From: Enterocloster bolteae
GTDB lineage: Bacteria; Bacillota; Clostridia; Lachnospirales; Lachnospiraceae
Direction: 5' to 3'
Assembly: GCF_002234575.2 (NCBI RefSeq)
Contig: NZ_CP022464.2
Span: 2,294,001 to 2,358,000 of the forward strand
DNA: 64,000 nucleotides
Below are positions 59,533 to 64,000 of this stretch, piece by piece (the first letter of the stretch is position 1; every line of letters starts with the position of its first letter). A program made the position numbers and the translations under genes. The notes beneath the pieces are model-generated. The model was not told where the DNA came from, ran no database searches, and saw only the letters and a list, made by a program, of their open reading frames with translations.

Positions 59533-59856
59533 ATGGCAGATGAGAAAGAGCTGAATGAAGAAGAGCAGGAGATGACAGTGACCCTTACTCTGGATGATGA
59601 TACAGAAGTGGAGTGCGTGGTGCTGACCGTTTTTAACGCGGGAGAGCACGAATACATTGCCCTTCTGCCTATGGAGGGCGCTGACTCAGAGGAAGGCGAG
59701 GTATATCTGTACCGCTATAGCGAGACTGAGGACGGAACCCCTAACCTGGACAATATCGAGGATGACGATGAGTACGAAATCGTGGCTGAAGCATTTGACG
59801 AACTTCTGGATGCCCAGGAATACGACGAGCTGGTTGGTGAGGACGAGGAAGAATAA
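59533..59856 (+). CDS. DUF1292 domain protein
   Basis: 107 aa highly acidic protein (DUF1292/YrzB-like). Core TVTLTLDDDTEVECVVLTVF and EYIALLPMEG, then a Glu/Asp-rich C-terminus (ENEEDDDEYEIVAEAFDELLD style). Such proteins accompany ribosome/RNase and Holliday-resolvase genes in Firmicutes; function unknown. AGAGGAATCAGG lies before the ATG. Terminator follows. Confidence 0.85.
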   Translation: MADEKELNEEEQEMTVTLTLDDDTEVECVVLTVFNAGEHEYIALLPMEGADSEEGEVYLYRYSETEDGTPNLDNIEDDDEYEIVAEAFDELLDAQEYDELVGEDEEE

Positions 59857-59883
59857 TCTGGATAATTAAGATACAGGTGAATG

Positions 59884-59914
59884 GCTCCGGGAGAAATCCC
59901 GGAGCTTTTCCTTT
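59884..59914 (+). terminator. Intrinsic terminator after the DUF1292 gene
   Basis: GCTCCGGG (59884-59891), AGAAAT loop, CCCGGAGC (59898-59905), TTTTCCTTT. Confidence 0.85.
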
Positions 59915-60021
59915 ATTCTCCGGTGAAACGTTTCGACGGTGCTGTTTCTGCGAGAATTCTCCCGCCGTCTGAACAGCTGCCCCTTAGTTGTGAAACTTGT
60001 GTGAAATGATGGAAATATTCC

Positions 60022-60050
60022 TTGATTTTTGTTAAAATAATTTCTATAAA
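60022..60050 (+). promoter_or_regulatory. Promoter of the two-component operon
   Basis: TTGATT (60022-60027), 17 bases, TATAAA (60045-60050); start near 60057, about 35 bases before the ATG. Confidence 0.65.
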
Positions 60051-60091
60051 AGAATGAAAAAAGGCCAGATTATATGTAAGGAGGCAGTATC

Positions 60092-60772
60092 ATGGATACA
60101 CTTAAGATATTAGTAGTGGACGACGAAGCCAGAATGAGAAAGCTGGTAAAGGATTTTCTCACCAATAAAGGGTTTGCAGTCATAGAGGCAGGCGACGGCG
60201 AGGAGGCAGTGGACGTATTCTTTGCGCAAAAGGACATTGCACTGGTTCTTCTGGATGTAATGATGCCGAAAATGGACGGCTGGGAAGTTCTGAGGACCAT
60301 CCGCAAATATTCCCAGGTACCGGTTATCATGCTGACAGCCAGAAGCGAGGAGCGTGACGAGCTCCAGGGCTTTTCCCTGGGAGTGGACGAGTATATATCA
60401 AAGCCCTTCAGCCCCAAGATTCTGGTGGCACGGGTGGAGGCCATTCTTAGGAGGACCAATGTGGCCTCTACGGACAGCGTGAATGTGGGAGGAATCTGCA
60501 TTGATAAGGCGGCCCATCAGGTCACCATTGACGGACAGGAGATTGATCTGAGCTTTAAGGAGTTTGAGCTTCTCACCTACTTTGTGGAAAATCAGGGAAT
60601 CGCCCTTTCCAGGGAAAAGATTCTGAATAATGTGTGGAATTATGACTACTTTGGAGATGCCCGTACCATAGACACCCATGTAAAGAAGCTGCGCAGCAAA
60701 ATGGGGGAAAAAGGAGAATATATCAAGACCATATGGGGCATGGGCTATAAATTTGAGGTGAGCGAAGGATGA
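60092..60772 (+). CDS. OmpR/PhoB-family response regulator
   Basis: 226 aa. Receiver domain 1-~118 with the acidic pair Asp10/Asp11 (LVVDDEARMR), phospho-acceptor Asp55 (LLDVMMPKMDGW), Thr in MLTARSEERDE and Lys in YISKPF; winged-helix DNA-binding domain ~128-226 (IDLSFKEFELLTYFVENQG, TIDTHVKKLRSKMG). TAAGGAGG precedes the ATG. Kinase gene overlaps by 4 bases. Confidence 0.95.
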   Translation: MDTLKILVVDDEARMRKLVKDFLTNKGFAVIEAGDGEEAVDVFFAQKDIALVLLDVMMPKMDGWEVLRTIRKYSQVPVIMLTARSEERDELQGFSLGVDEYISKPFSPKILVARVEAILRRTNVASTDSVNVGGICIDKAAHQVTIDGQEIDLSFKEFELLTYFVENQGIALSREKILNNVWNYDYFGDARTIDTHVKKLRSKMGEKGEYIKTIWGMGYKFEVSEG

Positions 60773-62292
60773 AGCATTCCATAAGAGTAAAATTCACCAT
60801 GATATTCATTGGTCTGATGGCAGCAGTGCTGGTCAGCATGTGGGCGGTGAACAGCTTTTTTCTGGAGAGCTTCTATACCAAACAAAAGCTGCAGCTTTTG
60901 GAAAATGCCTATGAAAATCTGAATGCCATTGCTGTGGACAAGGAGTTCCTGGGCGAGAATATCACGGAAGATTTGCAGAGCCTGTACTCAAACGACGGGG
61001 AGCAGACAGAAGCCAGCCGTCTCTTGCGGCTCATGAACGACAAATATAATACGACCATCGTGATTCAGGACAGCATTACCGGAGAGCTGATTCCGCTGGC
61101 AAAGGACGGAAAATTCCTGGCAGATGCTCTCCACCGCTATATATTAGGAATCATCGACCCCAGGACGGAGACCCTGATATCCCAGGACGACCATCAGGTG
61201 CAGAAGATATATGACAGACGGTCACAGGGATATTACCTCCAGAGCTGGGGTTTTTTTGACGATAACAGAACCATGTTTATCATGTCCATGCCCCTGGCCA
61301 GCATTCACGACAGCGTAAGCATATCCAATGAGTTCCTGGCTTATGTGGGACTTGCTGCCCTTGTGCTGGGAAGCGCCCTCATGTACTATGCAACCAAAAA
61401 GGTGGTGTCGCCCATACGTTCCCTTGCAGCGCTGTCCGCCCGAATGTCGGAGCTGGATTTTGAGGCGCGCTACACAGGGGATTCGGAGGATGAGATTGGA
61501 GTTCTGGGCCACAGCATGAATACATTGTCGGAACGGCTTAAGGATACCATTGGTGAGCTTAAGACAGCCAATAACGAGCTGCAAAAGGACATTGAGGAAA
61601 AGATAAAAATTGATGAAACCCGCAAGGAGTTTATTGCCAATGTGTCCCATGAGCTTAAGACCCCCATTGCCCTGATACAGGGATATGCAGAGGGGCTGAC
61701 TGAGGGCATGGCGGAGGATGAGGACAGCCGGAATTACTACTGTGAGGTCATCATGGACGAAGCCGGAAAGATGAATAAGATGGTGAAGCAGCTCCTGACC
61801 CTGACCGCCCTGGAATTCGGCAACGACATGCCTGTGATGGAACGGTTTGATATCACAGCCCTGATCCGCGGCATCCTGGCATCAGCCGGCATTCTGCTGC
61901 AGCAAAAGGAGGCCCGGGTTGTATTTGAACAGAAGGAGCCTGTATGGGTGTGGGCGGATGAGTTTAAGATAGAGGAGGTCATCACCAACTACCTGAACAA
62001 TGCCATGAATCACCTGGACGGGGAGCGGCAAATTACTATCAGCATATTCAGGGAAGGGGACCAGGTACGCATCACGGTATTTAACACAGGGCAGCATATA
62101 CCCGAGGAGGATCTGGATAATCTTTGGACCAAGTTCTACAAAGTGGATAAGGCAAGGACCAGGGAATACGGAGGCAGCGGCATCGGACTTTCCATTGTCA
62201 AGGCAATCATGGATTCACACAACAAATCCTGCGGTGTTGAAAATGTGGACGGGGGGGTGGAGTTCTGGTTTACAGTGGACAGCGGGGTATAA
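60769..62292 (+). CDS. Sensor histidine kinase
   Basis: 507 aa. First span ~10-30, extracytoplasmic sensor ~31-183, second span ~187-207, HAMP ~208-262, dimerisation helix with phospho-His about residue 294 in VSHELKTPIALIQGY, then HATPase: N-box NYLNNAMNH, G1-like VFNTGQHIPEED, F-box and G2 YGGSGIGLSIVK. Likely partner of the upstream regulator. Signal unknown. A substrate-binding lipoprotein gene follows. Confidence 0.94.
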   Translation: MKHSIRVKFTMIFIGLMAAVLVSMWAVNSFFLESFYTKQKLQLLENAYENLNAIAVDKEFLGENITEDLQSLYSNDGEQTEASRLLRLMNDKYNTTIVIQDSITGELIPLAKDGKFLADALHRYILGIIDPRTETLISQDDHQVQKIYDRRSQGYYLQSWGFFDDNRTMFIMSMPLASIHDSVSISNEFLAYVGLAALVLGSALMYYATKKVVSPIRSLAALSARMSELDFEARYTGDSEDEIGVLGHSMNTLSERLKDTIGELKTANNELQKDIEEKIKIDETRKEFIANVSHELKTPIALIQGYAEGLTEGMAEDEDSRNYYCEVIMDEAGKMNKMVKQLLTLTALEFGNDMPVMERFDITALIRGILASAGILLQQKEARVVFEQKEPVWVWADEFKIEEVITNYLNNAMNHLDGERQITISIFREGDQVRITVFNTGQHIPEEDLDNLWTKFYKVDKARTREYGGSGIGLSIVKAIMDSHNKSCGVENVDGGVEFWFTVDSGV

Positions 62293-62301
62293 AAATGGCT
62301 T

Positions 62302-62316
62302 AAAATACAGTATTTT
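62302..62316. promoter_or_regulatory. Palindrome after the kinase gene
   Basis: AAAATACAGTATTTT, perfect 7-base arms around one base, followed by ACAGTTCTTTTTG. Could be a weak terminator or a regulator-binding site upstream of the promoter at 62385. Confidence 0.35.
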
Positions 62317-62384
62317 ACAGTTCTTTTTGACAATTTGGAAATGTGCATAAATTTGGACCGCCGCCAAAATGGATTTTATAACTA

Positions 62385-62412
62385 TTGACAAAATATGAGC
62401 ATATGCTACAAT
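62385..62412 (+). promoter_or_regulatory. Promoter of the DUF3798 transporter operon
   Basis: TTGACA (62385-62390), 16 bases, TACAAT (62407-62412), about 48 bases before the ATG. Confidence 0.65.
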
Positions 62413-62459
62413 TAAAAAGTAACTGTTGTCCCCTTGTAAAAAAAATTTTGGAGGTAAGT

Positions 62460-63773
62460 ATGAGAAAAAAGTTAATAGGCGTTATGCTTGCAGCAGCCAT
62501 GGTGACAGGGCTTGCTGGCTGTGGCAGTTCTTCTGGCACAGGTACGAGCGCAGCGGCAGCTGATACCCAGGCTACCGAGGCTCAGAAGGAAGAGGCAAAG
62601 GATGATGCCAAAAAAGAGGATGAAAAAGAGGATTCTGAGGCATCTGACACAGAGGGAGCCAGCGATTTCCACATTGGTATCGTAACCGGTTCCGTATCCC
62701 AGTCCGAGGATGACAGGCGTGGCGCTGAGGCGTTCCAGGCTATGTACGGCGAGGACATGGTTAAGCTGGCTATTTATCCGGACAACTTCACGGAGGAGTT
62801 AGAGACCACCATCCAGACCATTGTCAACCTTTCTGATGATCCTAAGATGAAAGCAATCATCATGAACCAGTCTGTTCCAGGCACAACCGAGGCTTTCCGT
62901 AAGATCAAAGAGACCCGCCCTGACATTCTCTGTATTGCCGGCGAGGGACATGAGGATCTTCCTGAGATTGGCAGCGCAGCTGACCTGGTCTGCAACAACG
63001 ACTTCGTTGCCCGTGGCTACCTGATCATCCGTACCGCTCATGAACTGGGCTGTGATACGTTTGTACATATTTCCTTCCCGCGTCACATGGCTTATGAGAC
63101 TATGAGCCGCCGTGTGGCTGTTATGAAGGAAGCCTGCAAGGAATTCGGCATGGAATTCGTACTTGAGACAGCTCCGGATCCAACCTCTGACGTAGGTGTT
63201 GCCGGTGCTCAGGCGTACATACTTGAGAAGGTTCCGGAGTGGGTTGAGAAGTACGGCGAGAACGCCGCTTACTTCTGTACAAATGACGCCCATACAGAGC
63301 CGCTGTTAAAGCAGCTTATGGAATACGGCGGCTACTTCATCGAAGCAGATCTTCCTTCACCGCTGATGGGTTATCCAGGCGCTCTTGGTATCGATCTGAC
63401 TGCTGAAGCTGGTGATTTTGATAAGATTCTTGCAAAGGTTGAGTCCACTATCGTTGAAAAAGGCGGAGCTGACCACTTCGGTACATGGGCATATTCCTAT
63501 GGATATACCACATCTGCCGGCCTTGCACAGCATGCACTGAACGTCCTCAATGGCGAGAGTGAGCTTGATGACATTGATGATATTGCAAAGGCATACCAGG
63601 TATTCTCTCCTAAGGCTGAGTGGAATGGTTCCAATTACACCAATGTGGAAACCGGCGTTAAGTTAGACAATGTGTTCCTGGTATATCAGGATACCTATAT
63701 CATGGGCGATCCAGGACATTTCATGGGTTCTACTAAGATTGAGGTTCCAGAGAAATACTTCACCATCAAGTAA
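62460..63773 (+). CDS. DUF3798 substrate-binding lipoprotein
   Basis: 437 aa. Lipobox LAGC (Cys about residue 21), an acidic low-complexity linker rich in Glu, Lys and Ala (~25-68), then a type 1 periplasmic-binding-like domain (DFHIGIVTGSVSQSEDDRRGAEAF onward, in part GIVTGSVSQSEDD). DUF3798 proteins are thought to be substrate-binding parts of ABC importers; this fits, since an ABC ATPase gene follows after 79 bases. TTGGAGG precedes ATG 62460. Ligand unknown. Confidence 0.85.
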   Translation: MRKKLIGVMLAAAMVTGLAGCGSSSGTGTSAAAADTQATEAQKEEAKDDAKKEDEKEDSEASDTEGASDFHIGIVTGSVSQSEDDRRGAEAFQAMYGEDMVKLAIYPDNFTEELETTIQTIVNLSDDPKMKAIIMNQSVPGTTEAFRKIKETRPDILCIAGEGHEDLPEIGSAADLVCNNDFVARGYLIIRTAHELGCDTFVHISFPRHMAYETMSRRVAVMKEACKEFGMEFVLETAPDPTSDVGVAGAQAYILEKVPEWVEKYGENAAYFCTNDAHTEPLLKQLMEYGGYFIEADLPSPLMGYPGALGIDLTAEAGDFDKILAKVESTIVEKGGADHFGTWAYSYGYTTSAGLAQHALNVLNGESELDDIDDIAKAYQVFSPKAEWNGSNYTNVETGVKLDNVFLVYQDTYIMGDPGHFMGSTKIEVPEKYFTIK

Positions 63774-63802
63774 GACACTTACTAATAAAAATAAGTACGG
63801 AG

Positions 63803-63834
63803 AACAGTGGGGAGGGGTTTCTCTCCCCCCTGTT
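63803..63834 (+). promoter_or_regulatory. Hairpin between lipoprotein and ABC ATPase genes
   Basis: AACAGTGGGGAG (63803-63814) pairs with CTCCCCCCTGTT (63823-63834), allowing for mismatches, without a T-tract. Such intercistronic hairpins commonly stabilise the upstream lipoprotein message so it is expressed above the rest of the transporter. Confidence 0.5.
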
Positions 63835-63852
63835 GTGTTAGGTGGGCATAAT

Positions 63853-64000
63853 ATGATGAATAACAACACTCCCTTATTGGAGATGCGCAATATCAAGAAG
63901 GATTTTTTTGGCAATCAGGTCTTGACTGATATTAACTTTACACTGAATGCCGGCGAGGTACTGGGTCTTGTCGGTGAAAATGGTGCCGGTAAAAGTACAT
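63853..64000 (+). CDS. Sugar-type ABC transporter ATP-binding protein, 5' part only
   Basis: Incomplete: 49 codons up to the window edge. Starts at ATG 63853 (or ATG 63856) after AGGTGGG. Sequence begins NNNTPLLEMRNIKKDFFGNQ and reaches the Walker A motif GENGAGKST, as in RbsA/MglA/XylG-type ATPases. Continues the operon of the DUF3798 lipoprotein; permeases should lie beyond the window. Confidence 0.85.
   Translation, partial: MMNNNTPLLEMRNIKKDFFGNQVLTDINFTLNAGEVLGLVGENGAGKST

Noticed and set aside
1..64000. tRNA, rRNA, prophage, insertion sequences
   Set aside because: No cloverleaf sequences, rRNA segments, integrases or transposases were recognised anywhere.

Overview
This window looks like an ordinary chromosomal segment of a Gram-positive gut anaerobe of the Lachnospiraceae / Clostridium cluster XIVa, plausibly an Enterocloster-type organism. 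Grounds: moderate-to-high GC for a clostridium, strong AGGAGG-type ribosome binding sites, sigma-A type promoters, hydrogenase maturases (HydG, HydF with a TM1266-type protein), an archaeal-type LeuC/LeuD, an HPr-like mini-protein and an IF2 with a very long Gly/Gln/Asn/Arg repeat. The genus call is an inference from gene content only. I see no phage, insertion sequence, tRNA, rRNA or CRISPR array.

Layout. (1) 48-3675: folate operon folC-folE-folP-folBK, ending in an in-frame 18-bp tandem repeat that runs into a convergent ECF S-component gene. (2) 3672-8147: ECF S component, HAD phosphatase and ROK regulator on the minus strand; divergently an AEC carrier and an EamA exporter. (3) 8373-12450: an excellent promoter with a structured leader, an unassigned membrane carrier and two M20 amidohydrolases (AbgB-like and AbgA-like). 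(4) 12594-14663, minus strand: type I asparaginase and a novel-looking winged-helix regulator. (5) 14817-19824: NfeD/SPFH pair, MATE transporter, truncated HPr-like protein, NudC and a HAD phosphatase. (6) 19839-24653: branched-chain amino acid genes ilvN, ilvC, leuC and leuD with a divergent LysR regulator. (7) 24777-28296: LysR regulator divergent from a cysteine desulfidase-family enzyme and a dicarboxylate/amino acid symporter. (8) 28364-35467: a MerR-type promoter, then an amidohydrolase (8-oxoguanine deaminase-like), a MerR/GyrI regulator and a complete BMP-type nucleoside ABC transporter. (9) 35509-38982: hydrogenase maturation genes preceded by a structured leader with a terminator, and split by an 11-bp minisatellite. 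(10) 39214-42748: nagA and a chemoreceptor. (11) 42797-54756: the classical nusA-infB translation/RNA cluster rimP-nusA-rnpM-ylxQ-infB-rbfA-nrnA-truB-ribF, then rpsO and pnp. (12) 54797-59914: a lipoprotein, gltX, a UvrD-like helicase, a cobalamin adenosyltransferase and a DUF1292 protein. (13) 60022-64000: an OmpR-type two-component system, then a DUF3798 lipoprotein and the start of a sugar-type ABC ATPase cut by the window edge.

Most of the window is housekeeping or well-known catabolism. The parts that merit a second look are the MerR promoter that has an intrinsic terminator between it and its gene, the structured leaders before the M20 cluster and the hydrogenase operon, the His15-less HPr-like protein, the giant low-complexity insert in IF2, and a recurring pattern of short tandem repeats placed right at gene ends (18 bp, 21 bp and 11 bp units at three separate loci).
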